62,419 nucleotides of DNA, from positions 1 to 62,419 of the forward strand of contig JAITHE010000004.1 in the NCBI GenBank assembly GCA_031280125.1, read 5' to 3'. The DNA comes from Treponema sp. (GTDB taxonomy: Bacteria > Spirochaetota > Spirochaetia > Treponematales > Breznakiellaceae). Below, one piece after another: positions 27,987-37,918 of this stretch. The notes beneath the pieces are model-generated. The model saw nothing but the letters and a program-made list of their open reading frames with translations. It was not told where the DNA came from and made no database searches. Numbering within the stretch: the first letter of the stretch is position 1; each line of letters begins with the position of its first letter. The translations under genes and the position numbers were made by a program.

Positions 27987-29393
27987 TTAATAGAGCTGCC
28001 CCGCCGCCCGGGGATAGGGAATTACGTCCCGGATATTCGCCATCCCCGTAACATACTGGACAAGCCGTTCAAAACCTAGGCCGAAACCCGCGTGGGGAAC
28101 CGTACCGTAACGGCGTAAATCCAGGTACCAGCCGTAATGCTCCTCCCCCATCCCCAGTTCGGCCATCCGCTTTTCCAGCGCCGCCAAATCTTCCTCCCGC
28201 TCAGAACCGCCGATAATTTCTCCAAGCCGGGGAACGAGCACGTCCATGGCCCGGACGGTTTTGCCGTCGCTGTTCATTTTCATGTAAAAAGCCTTGATTT
28301 CCTTGGGGTAATCGGTAACAATCACGGGCCCGTGGACAAGCTCTTCGGTAAGAAACCGTTCATGTTCACTTTGAAGGTCGCAGCCCCAATGGGGCTGGAA
28401 TTCAAAAAGATCCGTCCTGGCGGCGGCGGCCTTTTCCAGTTCCCCGACGGCTTCGGTATAGTTCAAATGAACAAAACGGGATTCTGCCACGGAACGGATG
28501 GTGCGGATAAGACCATTTTCAATCCGTTCATCAAAAAAATTCATGTCCCCGGCACATTCTTCCAGGATCGTCTGAAAGCAGAATTTAAGAAAATCCTCCG
28601 CCAGAGTCATATTTTCCTTGAGACGGAAAAAGGCTGTTTCCGGCTCGATCATCCAAAATTCCGCCAAATGCCGGGCGGTGTTGGAATTTTCCGCCCGGAA
28701 CGTGGGGCCGAAGGTATAGACCCGGGAAAGGGCCGCTGCGTAGGTTTCCGCCTCAAGCTGGCCGGAAACGGTAAGGAAACTTTCCCTGCCAAAAAAATCC
28801 CCGGTCCCGGGCTTTGTGGTTTCTCCTTCCGCTGGCGCCGTGTCCGCCGGCTTGAGGGTGGTAACCCGGAACATCGCCCCGGCCCCTTCGGCGTCGCTGC
28901 CGGTGATAACCGGCGTATGGAGGTAGTGGTAGCCCCGGTCCTGAAAGAATCGATGCACCGCAAAAGCCAGCCGGCTGCGGACCCGCATCACCGCCCCCAG
29001 GGTATTGGTCCTGCCCCGAAGATGGGGCATTTCCCGCAGGAATTCCAGGGTATGCCGCTTTTTTTGCAGGGGATACCCCGAAGCGTCTCCCAAAAGGGTA
29101 ACGGAGGAGGCGGCTACTTCCACCGCCTGGCCCTGGGCGGGGGAAGGAACCAGGCGTCCCCTGATCTCCACCGAAGCGCCGGTTCCCAGGGCCGCGAGCA
29201 TTTCCGCCGGAATGCCGGTTTTTTCCATGTCGAAGGTACACTGGATGCCCCGAAGGGAGGATCCGTCGTTTACTTCCACAAAGACGATGTTTTTCATGTC
29301 CCGCCTAGTCCTGACCCAGCCCCGGATACAGACTTCATCCCCCTGCGCTTCGGCGGAGGATTTTTCCAAAATTTCTTTTATCAGGGGAAACAT
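27987..29393 (-). CDS. asnS: Asparaginyl-tRNA synthetase
   Basis: True start MFPLIKEIL at 29393; VCIRGWVRTRRDMKNIVFVEVNDGSS; FRAENSNTARHLAEFWMIEPE; GFGLGFERLVQYVTGMANIRDVIPYPR. Confidence 0.94.
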   Translation of the reverse strand: MFPLIKEILEKSSAEAQGDEVCIRGWVRTRRDMKNIVFVEVNDGSSLRGIQCTFDMEKTGIPAEMLAALGTGASVEIRGRLVPSPAQGQAVEVAASSVTLLGDASGYPLQKKRHTLEFLREMPHLRGRTNTLGAVMRVRSRLAFAVHRFFQDRGYHYLHTPVITGSDAEGAGAMFRVTTLKPADTAPAEGETTKPGTGDFFGRESFLTVSGQLEAETYAAALSRVYTFGPTFRAENSNTARHLAEFWMIEPETAFFRLKENMTLAEDFLKFCFQTILEECAGDMNFFDERIENGLIRTIRSVAESRFVHLNYTEAVGELEKAAAARTDLFEFQPHWGCDLQSEHERFLTEELVHGPVIVTDYPKEIKAFYMKMNSDGKTVRAMDVLVPRLGEIIGGSEREEDLAALEKRMAELGMGEEHYGWYLDLRRYGTVPHAGFGLGFERLVQYVTGMANIRDVIPYPRAAGQLY

Positions 29394-29501
29394 GACGTTA
29401 GTATACACCAGAAGGGCCTGCTTGGAAAATCCTTTCTGGAACGCCGGAAGGGCCCTAAACCGCTTTTCCGGATCCGCCGATACTGAATTAAGGAGCAGAC
29501 A

Positions 29502-30356
29502 GTGGTAAAAGGCATCTATACCGCCGCCAGCGGCATGCGGGCACAGCAATGGCGGCTTGATTCGGTGGGGAATAACCTGGCTAATTTGAATACCGATTCC
29601 TACAAAAGGGAACAGGCGTCCTTCAAGGCAAATCCGGAGATGCTCCTCCGGCGGACCGGCGACGACGGGGTTTTTCTTAATCCCTTTGGTTCCCACGATA
29701 ACGCTCCTATCATCGGAAAGCTGGGGACCGGGGTGGAACTGAACGAACTCTATGTGGATTTTTCCCAGGGGGCCTTCAAAGAAACGGAAAACGACTATGA
29801 TCTGGCCCTGGACGGCGGGGGGTTTTTTGTGGTAACCACTCCCTACGGCGAGCGTTATACCCGGAACGGCGGTTTTCAGTTGGGAAAGGAAGGATTTCTG
29901 GAAACCAAAGAGGGCTATCCCGTGCTGGGGCAAAACGGTCCCATCCGGATCCAGGCGAATAATTTTAAGGTAGACAAGGAAGGCCATATCTGGATTAACG
30001 GGGAATACGCGGAAGATCCCGAAGCCCTGATTGGCCGGGAAGATAACGAATGGGGCCGGGTGGCGCTTTTGGATACCCTCCGGCTTGTGGGGTTTGAGCG
30101 GGAACGGTATCTGAAAAAACAGGGTTCCAGCCTTTACCAGGCGAATGAATTTTCCGGAGAACCCGTTGAACTGGAGCCGGAAGACCGGCCCCAGGTCCAC
30201 CAGGGTTTTAACGAGGCGGCCAACGTGGATCCGGTGGTGGAGATGGTCCAAATGATCGAAGTGAATCGTTCCTACGAAGCGAACCAGAGGATCATCCAGA
30301 GCCATGATTCCATGATGGGCACCTTGATTAACCAGTACGCGAAATATAACGGCTAA
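29502..30356 (+). CDS. flgF: Flagellar basal-body rod protein FlgF (GTG start)
   Basis: VKGIYTAASGMRAQQWRLDSVGNNLANLNTDSYKREQ. Confidence 0.9.
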   Translation: MVKGIYTAASGMRAQQWRLDSVGNNLANLNTDSYKREQASFKANPEMLLRRTGDDGVFLNPFGSHDNAPIIGKLGTGVELNELYVDFSQGAFKETENDYDLALDGGGFFVVTTPYGERYTRNGGFQLGKEGFLETKEGYPVLGQNGPIRIQANNFKVDKEGHIWINGEYAEDPEALIGREDNEWGRVALLDTLRLVGFERERYLKKQGSSLYQANEFSGEPVELEPEDRPQVHQGFNEAANVDPVVEMVQMIEVNRSYEANQRIIQSHDSMMGTLINQYAKYNG

Positions 30357-30426
30357 GGGGAGTTTCTCCGGGGCCTGATATGGCGGGATACGCAGCTTAT
30401 GAAAGAAATATAGACGGGGGAAACCA

Positions 30427-31224
30427 ATGGTAAGAAGTTTATGGACCGGAGCTTCCGGCATGATAGGCCAGCAGGCCAACATCGACACGATTTCCAACAA
30501 TTTGGCCAACGTTAATACGGTGGGGTTCAAAAAGGTCAGGGCAGATTTCGAGGATCTGATCTATCAGACCATAAGAACCGCCGGAACCCCCGCCACGGAA
30601 GAAACGGTGGTACCCGTGGGTACCCAGATGGGCCATGGGGTAAAACTGGCGGACACCCAGCGCATCTTCGGGCAGGGGGCGCCCCAGTACACGGATGTCC
30701 CCACCGATGTGGCGATTGTGGGAGAAGGCTTTTTCCGGGTCCAGCTTCAGGATGGAAGTTACGCCTATACCCGCAACGGTTCGTTCAAGGTGGATCAAAA
30801 CGGACGCATGGTAACCAGCGAAGGCTACTGGCTTTTGCCGGACATCGTTATGCCCGCTAACTTTATGCCGGAAAGCATCACCGTTTCCAAAGACGGCCGG
30901 GTGGAAGTAAAGGTACCGGAAATCAGTGATGAATATATCCCCGTGGGGCAGATTGAACTGTACCGCTTTCCCAATCCGGTGGGGCTTACCGCCCTGGGGG
31001 AAAACCTTTTTAAGGTAACCAACGCTTCGGGGGATCCTATCCCCGGCCGTCCCAACGATCTGGGAATGGGCCAGATCTACCACAAGTACCTGGAAATGTC
31101 CAACGTTTCGGTGGTCCGGGAGATGGTTGATTTAATCGTAGCCCAGCGGGCCTATGAATTTAATTCCCGGACCATACAAACCACCGATAATATGCTCGGT
31201 ACGGCCACATCGCTGAAACGGTAG
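30427..31224 (+). CDS. flgG: Flagellar basal-body distal rod protein FlgG
   Basis: VRSLWTGASGMIGQQANIDTISNNLANVNTVGFKKVRADFEDLIYQ. Confidence 0.95.
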   Translation: MVRSLWTGASGMIGQQANIDTISNNLANVNTVGFKKVRADFEDLIYQTIRTAGTPATEETVVPVGTQMGHGVKLADTQRIFGQGAPQYTDVPTDVAIVGEGFFRVQLQDGSYAYTRNGSFKVDQNGRMVTSEGYWLLPDIVMPANFMPESITVSKDGRVEVKVPEISDEYIPVGQIELYRFPNPVGLTALGENLFKVTNASGDPIPGRPNDLGMGQIYHKYLEMSNVSVVREMVDLIVAQRAYEFNSRTIQTTDNMLGTATSLKR

Positions 31225-31241
31225 AAGGGGCAGAGCTTATT

Positions 31242-31661
31242 ATGGCGATAACAGGAATTTCCGGCCTTGACAGGATTCAGACTCCCCAAAGGGATCTCAA
31301 TTTTCCCCGGAGCACTTTTCCCCGGATCATGGAGGAAAGCCTGAAAAAGATGAAGGCCGAGGGGTCTGGCGGGGCGGGGGAACCGGATCCGCCCCGGACA
31401 GGGATCGACAAAACAGGCAAACTCTACGAACAATGTGAAGCTCTGGAAACCTTTCTTATAAAGAATATCCTTGCGGGGATGCGGAAAAACGTGATAAAGT
31501 CGGATCTGCTCGATACCGGTTTTGCGGGAGAGATCTACGAGGATATGCTTTGGGACGAGTATTCCAAGGAATATTCAAAGAAAGCCGGATTCGGCCTGGC
31601 AGAGCTGGCCTATCTGGAACTGACCGGACAGCGGGGTAAAAAACTTGCGGGCGCTTTTTAG
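31242..31661 (+). CDS. flgJ: Rod-binding protein, FlgJ N-terminal-like (no muramidase domain)
   Basis: CEALETFLIKNILAGMRKNVIKSDLLDTGFAGEIYEDMLWDEYSKEYS. Confidence 0.82.
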   Translation: MAITGISGLDRIQTPQRDLNFPRSTFPRIMEESLKKMKAEGSGGAGEPDPPRTGIDKTGKLYEQCEALETFLIKNILAGMRKNVIKSDLLDTGFAGEIYEDMLWDEYSKEYSKKAGFGLAELAYLELTGQRGKKLAGAF

Positions 31662-31746
31662 CCGCCATATCGGCACCGCCTTTTTCCGGGCCCATACACC
31701 AGCCGGATTCACGGCGGCGGCAGGTTCTGTCTAAGGGGAGGATGGG

Positions 31747-33588
31747 GTGAAAACCGGCCCTCTTGGGGCGCTTTTAGCGTTTCTTTACGGCGAAGAACGG
31801 GCGGAAAGCCTTCTTTCCCGGTTGTACGGGATCCTCGGTTCCGCCCGGTCCGGCGGCGGAAAAGAGGTTCTTGATCCCGCGGAGGGCCTGATTGGCTGCG
31901 GAGACGCCCTGTTGATTTCCTATGGGGATATGCTGGGCGCGGAGGCCGGGAACGAAAGCGGCGAATCCGGGCTGGGCCGCCTGTTCCGTTTTCTGGAAAA
32001 GCGGAACCGGGGGGCCTTTACCTGGCTTCACATTTTACCCTTCCACCCCTATTCCTCGGACGACGGGTTTTCCGTTATTGATTACCGGAAGGTGGATCCC
32101 CGTTTTGGCTCCTGGGAGGATCTTGAAAAACTTAAAACGCTGAACCTTAACCTGGCCTTTGACTTTGTGATCAACCACGGCAGCGTTCAGAGCGAATGGT
32201 TCAGGGAATTCCTTGAGGAAAAGGAAAACCGCCGGAACTGGTACATCCGCCGGCCCGCCTCCTACGACTATAGTTCCGTGGTCCGCCCCAGGACACACCC
32301 CCTGCTGACCCCCTTTGCCGGGGGAAGGGGAAAAGAACCGGTATATGTGTGGACCACCTTCAGCGCCGATCAAGCGGATTACGATTTTTCAAACCCGGAG
32401 GTACTGCTTGAATTTGTCAGGATCCTTCTGGAATATACCAAGCGGGGGGCGGGGATTGTACGGCTTGATGCCATAGCCTACCTCTGGAAAGAGGATGGAA
32501 GCCCCTGTCTTCACCATGCCAAGACCCACGGAGTGGTAAAGCTTTTCAGAGCCGTGGTGGATCATCTCAGGCTGCCCCTCCTCCTCCTTACCGAAACCAA
32601 CGTACCCCACGGGGAGAACATTTCCTACTTTGGCAGTCCCCTGGGGGACCCTGCTCTAGACAGTCTCCCCGAAGCCCACATGGTGTACAACTTTGCCCTG
32701 CCCCCTCTGACGCTTTACGCCGCCCTTTCCGGGGATGCCGGACCCCTGCGGAACTGGGCAAAAACCCTGCCGGCGGGACCCGTCCTGGAGAACGCCGGAT
32801 CGCCCCCAAGGTATTTTCTTAATTTTTTGGCAAGCCACGACGGGGTGGGTCTTACCCCCGCCAGGGGACTGGTGGATGATCAAGCCTTTAACGCGGTTAT
32901 CGAAGAGGCGAAAAGGCGGGGCGCCCTGGTTTCCTATAAATCCTCCCCCCGGGGGGATATTCCCTACGAGCTGAACTGTTCCTATGCCGCGGTGATCGCT
33001 CCGCAAAACATGGGCGATTCGGCCCTGAGGGCCAGGGCCTTTCTGGCAGTCCACGGGGTCCTTTTTTCCCTGGCGGGACTGCCGGCGGTTTATTTTCATA
33101 GCTGGACCGGCTCCGAAGCTTGGACCGAAGGTCCGTCGGTTTTGGGATACAACCGGGCGATCAACCGGGAAAAACCCGTCCTTGACCGGGTGGAACAGGA
33201 ACTGAAGGATCCCCGGTCCTTCCGTTTCCACGTGTACCGCGGTTTTGCGGAACTCCTTGGTTTCAGGCAGGAAGAGAGGGCCTTTGATCCCCTTGTACCC
33301 CAGTATGTGTTTGACAGCCCGGAAGAGGGTGGAAAAAGTATCTTTGCCCTGATCCGGGGTCCTTCAAAGGAAGGCCGCTGGGTCCTGTGTATAGAAAATC
33401 TGGGGGGCGCAAAAGCCCTGTGGAAGGCCCCCGGGGAAAGGCCGGACCTCCCGGAACCTTTCCGTCGCCAGGGGATTGTTCCCCTGGAGTGGAAAGAGAT
33501 TGTCCTGGAACCCTGGGAATGTCTCTGGCTTGTTTTTAGCGAAGGGGCGCTTTTTTCCCGGCTGTCTACAATTCCAGGGCTGCCCTGA
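31747..33588 (+). CDS. GH13_18 sucrose-phosphorylase-like / glucosylglycerate-phosphorylase-like alpha-glucan enzyme
   Basis: LHILPFHPYSSDDGFSVIDYRKVDP; FDFVINHGSVQSEWF; IVRLDAIAYLWKEDG; LLTETNVPHGENISYFG. Confidence 0.88.
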   Translation: MKTGPLGALLAFLYGEERAESLLSRLYGILGSARSGGGKEVLDPAEGLIGCGDALLISYGDMLGAEAGNESGESGLGRLFRFLEKRNRGAFTWLHILPFHPYSSDDGFSVIDYRKVDPRFGSWEDLEKLKTLNLNLAFDFVINHGSVQSEWFREFLEEKENRRNWYIRRPASYDYSSVVRPRTHPLLTPFAGGRGKEPVYVWTTFSADQADYDFSNPEVLLEFVRILLEYTKRGAGIVRLDAIAYLWKEDGSPCLHHAKTHGVVKLFRAVVDHLRLPLLLLTETNVPHGENISYFGSPLGDPALDSLPEAHMVYNFALPPLTLYAALSGDAGPLRNWAKTLPAGPVLENAGSPPRYFLNFLASHDGVGLTPARGLVDDQAFNAVIEEAKRRGALVSYKSSPRGDIPYELNCSYAAVIAPQNMGDSALRARAFLAVHGVLFSLAGLPAVYFHSWTGSEAWTEGPSVLGYNRAINREKPVLDRVEQELKDPRSFRFHVYRGFAELLGFRQEERAFDPLVPQYVFDSPEEGGKSIFALIRGPSKEGRWVLCIENLGGAKALWKAPGERPDLPEPFRRQGIVPLEWKEIVLEPWECLWLVFSEGALFSRLSTIPGLP

Positions 33589-34165
33589 GGTACACCGTTA
33601 TATTGTAAAGTCCGTGGGCCAGGGCTATGCCGTGGAGGGACGATGTCTTGATATAAACCAGCGAAAGAAAAACACCCGCCAGGAGAGCGTTGACAAAACC
33701 CCAGGGGCCCTCATAGATATGACAGAAAGCAAAAAGCAAAACCGGAAAGGGGATGCGGCCAAGGTTCTCCCTGGAAAAGACATGTTCCGCTGTTTTTCCC
33801 TGAAAAAGCCCCGGCAGCCGCCTTAGAAGGTATACCCGGAAATAGGTTTCTTCCAGGTAGCCAGCGCTGAGGGATCCGGCGATAACCCTGATCCATGAAT
33901 GCAGGCCCGCCGGGGCGGAAAGATCCTTCCCGGGAACAAGACCCGTAAGGGCCGCGGCCAGGGCGGTAAGAAACCCCGTAAAACAAAGTCCGGGGAAGGA
34001 GATCCCCAAAACGGCAAGATCCCCTTTGCGGGGCCGGAAAAGACGGAAATCTCCCTCCCCCAGAAGGAACAGCACCAGCAGCAGCGCCGGAATCCGCCAG
34101 AAAAAGGACCGCCACAGTTCCCCCGTGGAGGAAGAGAATGTTTCCGGACGGGGAAGAAAGATCAC
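33566..34165 (-). CDS. CPBP-family intramembrane metalloprotease
   Basis: LEETYFRVYLLRRL, FAFCHI, ALAHGLYN motifs. Confidence 0.85.
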   Translation of the reverse strand: MIFLPRPETFSSSTGELWRSFFWRIPALLLVLFLLGEGDFRLFRPRKGDLAVLGISFPGLCFTGFLTALAAALTGLVPGKDLSAPAGLHSWIRVIAGSLSAGYLEETYFRVYLLRRLPGLFQGKTAEHVFSRENLGRIPFPVLLFAFCHIYEGPWGFVNALLAGVFLSLVYIKTSSLHGIALAHGLYNITVYLRAALEL

Positions 34166-34246
34166 AAAAAAAAGGATCAGAGATTCTACAGGGCCTTTAA
34201 TAGCTTCTCCTTTTATTATACTATACTACATGAGGGGAAACATGCA

Positions 34247-35401
34247 ATGTTTGTTACGGTTCTGGTAATCGTCGTGGTTGTTTCCGCCCTAGTCCTCTTT
34301 ATCTTTTCCCGCGGGGGAAAAGATAAAGGACAGTCCTGGGTGCAGTTTTTTGCCCGGGGCAAAGACGCCGGGTTTGGTTTTGGGGAAATCGAACTCCTCC
34401 GGCGGCTGGCGATAAAAAGCGCCCTGGCCGATCCCTGCGCTCTTTTCTGGTCCCAGGATCAGCTTGATATGTGCATCAGAAACCTGGTCCGCAACACCCG
34501 CCTGGCGGGAGGGGGCAGTCAGGAGACCCAGGATTTTCTTTCCAAACTGTACGATTACCGCAAAAAGATAGAGTTGGAAAGACCCCGGATTAAACACGGA
34601 ATCGGCGGTACCCGGCAGATTGAGGAAGGACAGGGGCTGCGGATCCTGGTCAAGGATCAGGGAGTCTTTTCTTCCAGGCTGATAAAAAATACCTCGGGCC
34701 ATCTGATCCTTGCCAGGCCCGTGGGACAGAAAATTCCCGCCGGTTTCACCTGGAAGGGGCGTACCCTTTCGGTCTACTTCTGGCGGGAAGACGATGCCGG
34801 CTATGTCTTTGACACGGAAGTGACGGATGAGGTTTTTTTCAGGGGGTCCATGTCTCTTAAAACGGGCCATGGGGAAAACCTGTTCAGGACCCAGAAACGG
34901 TGTTCGGTGAGAATAAAAACCCACAAGGCCGCCTTTCTGTATGTCCTGGACGGTGAAGATCCTTCTTACCATATTGAGATGGACCCGGGGCTGAAGTGTT
35001 TTGTGGAGGATTTGTCCGATTCAGGCTGCGCCGTACTTATCGGGGGACAGGCAGTGATGAGCATGCGGATCAAGGTCCAGTTTGTCCTTAACGGCGCCGT
35101 CATCTGCATATCCGGAACGGTACGGTCCATGGAATATGATCAGGAACAAAACCGGTCTCTCCTGCATATAGAGGCGGATCCCATGGTTGTGGAAACCCGC
35201 AACCACGTGCTGGGAGAAGTTTTCGGCATGATCAGCGAAGAAGAAGAATTGCCCGTCAGGGTAGTAGAGGAGGAAACGGAAAACGCCGAAAATACCAAAG
35301 ACAACGGATTTTCAGAAGAAACCGCCCCGCAGGACGCCGTTGAGAGGGCGGCGGAAAACGGCGAAACCGGCGCAAGCGCTGCGGCGGAGAACGCCCTATA
35401 G
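34247..35401 (+). CDS. Membrane-anchored PilZ-domain (c-di-GMP binding) protein
   Basis: N-terminal TM VTVLVIVVVVSALVLFIF; RCSVR (RxxxR) ... DLSDSG (DxSxxG). Confidence 0.82.
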   Translation: MFVTVLVIVVVVSALVLFIFSRGGKDKGQSWVQFFARGKDAGFGFGEIELLRRLAIKSALADPCALFWSQDQLDMCIRNLVRNTRLAGGGSQETQDFLSKLYDYRKKIELERPRIKHGIGGTRQIEEGQGLRILVKDQGVFSSRLIKNTSGHLILARPVGQKIPAGFTWKGRTLSVYFWREDDAGYVFDTEVTDEVFFRGSMSLKTGHGENLFRTQKRCSVRIKTHKAAFLYVLDGEDPSYHIEMDPGLKCFVEDLSDSGCAVLIGGQAVMSMRIKVQFVLNGAVICISGTVRSMEYDQEQNRSLLHIEADPMVVETRNHVLGEVFGMISEEEELPVRVVEEETENAENTKDNGFSEETAPQDAVERAAENGETGASAAAENAL

Positions 35402-35419
35402 GGGAGTTAAGGAGGCGGT

Positions 35420-36406
35420 ATGATGTTTTTTGAAGCCTTCAAAAAGGCGGCGGTTTCCGGCGCCCTTTTTGTTTTAGTGCTGCCAGCTGTCCTGGATGCC
35501 CAGACAAGGGGGGAGGAACTGCTCAATTCCTATGAAAGGAATTTTGTCCGTTCAGATCTTCCCACCAAGAACAACATTTTACGGGACGCAGCCACCGACG
35601 AAGCGGCGCCGGAATTTTACGGCCCCCTCTGCGCCCTGGCCCTGCAGTTTGCCCTGGACAATGCGAAACTCTTCCGGCAGGATGCGGACATGATCAATCT
35701 GGCCGTTCTGTCCCTGCAGGGGTTGGGGGCGGCGTCCTACAGACCCGCCGCGGAAAAACTGCTCCAGTTATGCCTTTACTACGAAGACAATGTAATCCGC
35801 CATGGGGCGCTGAAAATTCTCCCCAGGCTTATCAAGGGAAACCTGGAGGCATATCTGTTAAGGATCGTGGTAAATAATCCGCCGGAGGAAAAACTTGCCG
35901 CCCTGTACCTTTTTTTAGCCATGGAAAATCCGGGCCCGGAGGCCCGGGGAAGAATGGCGGAATCCGCCCTGGAAACAGGGCTTTCCTTTAAGGGTACCCA
36001 GGGAAAGGAACAGATTAGGAAGCTCTGCAGAGTTTCCCTGGGGGTGATCCAGGAAAGCCGCTGGGTAAGGTCTACCCCCGCGGTGCTGAAATACTATAAC
36101 CAAAGCCTTGTGTCTTACCGGACCGATCCTTCCTACAAGGATGATCTTTTGGCATCCATAGATTGTCTTGGGGCTTTGAAAAATACCGATGCGGCCCAGG
36201 CATTGATCCTCCAAATGGGTTTATACAATGATCGCTCTTCCTCCCTAAGCTCTGCCGACATGGAACTGGTTCTGGCCATGGTACAGTCCCTGGGCAATCT
36301 GGGTTATAAGGCGTCCTACGACGTTCTTTATCAGGCGGGAACCCGTTCCTATCCTGATGAAATTAAGACCGCCGCCCGGAACGCCCTGGATAGTTTAAAA
36401 TGGTAA
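35420..36406 (+). CDS. Exported HEAT-like helical-repeat protein
   Basis: Signal peptide then alpha-helical repeats (AAEKLLQLCLYYEDNVIRHGALKILPRLI). Confidence 0.55.
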   Translation: MMFFEAFKKAAVSGALFVLVLPAVLDAQTRGEELLNSYERNFVRSDLPTKNNILRDAATDEAAPEFYGPLCALALQFALDNAKLFRQDADMINLAVLSLQGLGAASYRPAAEKLLQLCLYYEDNVIRHGALKILPRLIKGNLEAYLLRIVVNNPPEEKLAALYLFLAMENPGPEARGRMAESALETGLSFKGTQGKEQIRKLCRVSLGVIQESRWVRSTPAVLKYYNQSLVSYRTDPSYKDDLLASIDCLGALKNTDAAQALILQMGLYNDRSSSLSSADMELVLAMVQSLGNLGYKASYDVLYQAGTRSYPDEIKTAARNALDSLKW

Positions 36407-37896
36407 GCCCTTCGATTATAGCGGCCCTGGCTGCGGCCCTTGTTTTTTACATTCCCCTTCCTGCCATGCGCCTTTTGGTTCCCGCCGCGGCGGTTCTTAT
36501 TTTTGTTTTGCCCCGCCGGGGCCCATTTTCTTTTCTTCCGGGGATCCCTGTTTCCTCCGGCGCTTTTGCAGGCGCCCTCGGCCTGGGAATTGTCTGCGGT
36601 TTCCTAGCCGCCGCCGGAACCGGGAATTTTGCCCCGGGCCTTCCGGCGGAACGAATCTACAGCCTCCGGGGAAAACTTCTGGATGATCCCAGAAGCCTCC
36701 CTTCTGTTTCCGGTTCCGGGGGTTCCCGCCGGAACATGCCGGCGGCCCCGGAAGAAGAACGGGGTATGGCCTATCTGAAACTGGAGGAAGCCGGCGCCTT
36801 CCTGCCCGGAGCGGCCGCCAAAAGTTCCGCCCGGGGCCGGGTTCCGGTTTTTTTCCCCCCCGGCACGCTGGGGCGGGTAAAGGAGTTTGGCCGGGGGGCG
36901 GAAGTGTATGTGGAGGGGGCTTTTCTTTCCGGCGAACCGGCCCGAGGGCCCCGGTTCAGGGCAGTTTCGGCCCATACGATCCGTCCGGCCCCGGCGCCGG
37001 AACGGATCCGTACCGCCGTCAGGAGCGCCCTGTTGGCCCGGCTGGAGGAAAAACCCTGGGGCGGCTTGGCTGCCGCCCTGCTTCTGGGAACCAGGGAAAA
37101 CCTGGATGATGAATTGGCCCGGTCTTTCCGTGATGCAGGGCTTGCCCACATCCTGGCTCTTTCGGGGATGCACCTGGCCTTCCTTTCCGCCCTGCTGGCT
37201 TTTTCGTTAAAAAAGCCCCTGGGAAAAAAGGGGGCGATCCTTGCCGGGCTGGTTTTCATCATTTTGTACGTCTTTCTTGTGGGGCCCCAGCCCAGCCTGA
37301 TACGGGCGGCAATCATGTATATCCTGGGAAGCTGTCTCTTCCTTGCCGGGATGGGCGTCCGGCCCCTGATCCTTCTGGGCATATCTTTTTTGATCCAGAT
37401 CCTCCTGGATCCTCCTTCGGCACGGAGTCTTTCCTTTATCCTGTCCTATCTTGCCCTGGGGGGAATCCTCCTTTTGGGAAACACCCTGGACAGCCTTTTC
37501 CGGGGCCTTCTGCCCCCTTGGTTGGCCGGCGGGCTTGCGCCCTCCCTGGGTGCTTTTTTGGCCACCGCTCCGGCGGCGGCGGCCTGTTTTGGCATACTCC
37601 GGCCCGCGGGTATCGTGGTGGGACTTATTGCGGCGCCCCTTTCCGGGGTCTTTATGGCCTTTTCCTTGGGCGCCCTTGTTCTGGAACATATCCCCGGCCC
37701 GGCTTTTTTATTTGACAGGATACTTGTTCTTTTGCAGTTGATCCTGCAAAGAACGGTTTCCGCCTTTTCCCGGGGTTTGGCTTTTAAGGCGGCCCCCCTT
37801 GCGGTCTGTCTGGGCCTCCCGCCGGTCCTCCTGCTTCTTTTTTTTCTGGCGGATCGGCGGAACAGGTACAGGAACAGCCTTGCCCCCTTTGCCTAG
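36400..37896 (+). CDS. comEC: ComEC/Rec2-family DNA-uptake membrane protein
   Basis: LLLGTRENLDDELARSFRDAGLAHILALSGMHLAFL; VGPQPSLIRAAIMYILG. Confidence 0.9.
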   Translation: MVSPSIIAALAAALVFYIPLPAMRLLVPAAAVLIFVLPRRGPFSFLPGIPVSSGAFAGALGLGIVCGFLAAAGTGNFAPGLPAERIYSLRGKLLDDPRSLPSVSGSGGSRRNMPAAPEEERGMAYLKLEEAGAFLPGAAAKSSARGRVPVFFPPGTLGRVKEFGRGAEVYVEGAFLSGEPARGPRFRAVSAHTIRPAPAPERIRTAVRSALLARLEEKPWGGLAAALLLGTRENLDDELARSFRDAGLAHILALSGMHLAFLSALLAFSLKKPLGKKGAILAGLVFIILYVFLVGPQPSLIRAAIMYILGSCLFLAGMGVRPLILLGISFLIQILLDPPSARSLSFILSYLALGGILLLGNTLDSLFRGLLPPWLAGGLAPSLGAFLATAPAAAACFGILRPAGIVVGLIAAPLSGVFMAFSLGALVLEHIPGPAFLFDRILVLLQLILQRTVSAFSRGLAFKAAPLAVCLGLPPVLLLLFFLADRRNRYRNSLAPFA

Positions 37897-37918
37897 GCCG
37901 GAACGTCCGGCGGGGATC

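Noticed and set aside
28137-29486. 449-aa plus-strand ORF
   Set aside because: Antisense shadow of asnS.
27987-30530. 847-aa minus-strand ORF
   Set aside because: Only the part from MFPLIKEIL (29393) is AsnRS; the N-terminal ~380 residues are antisense to flgF and an intergenic region.
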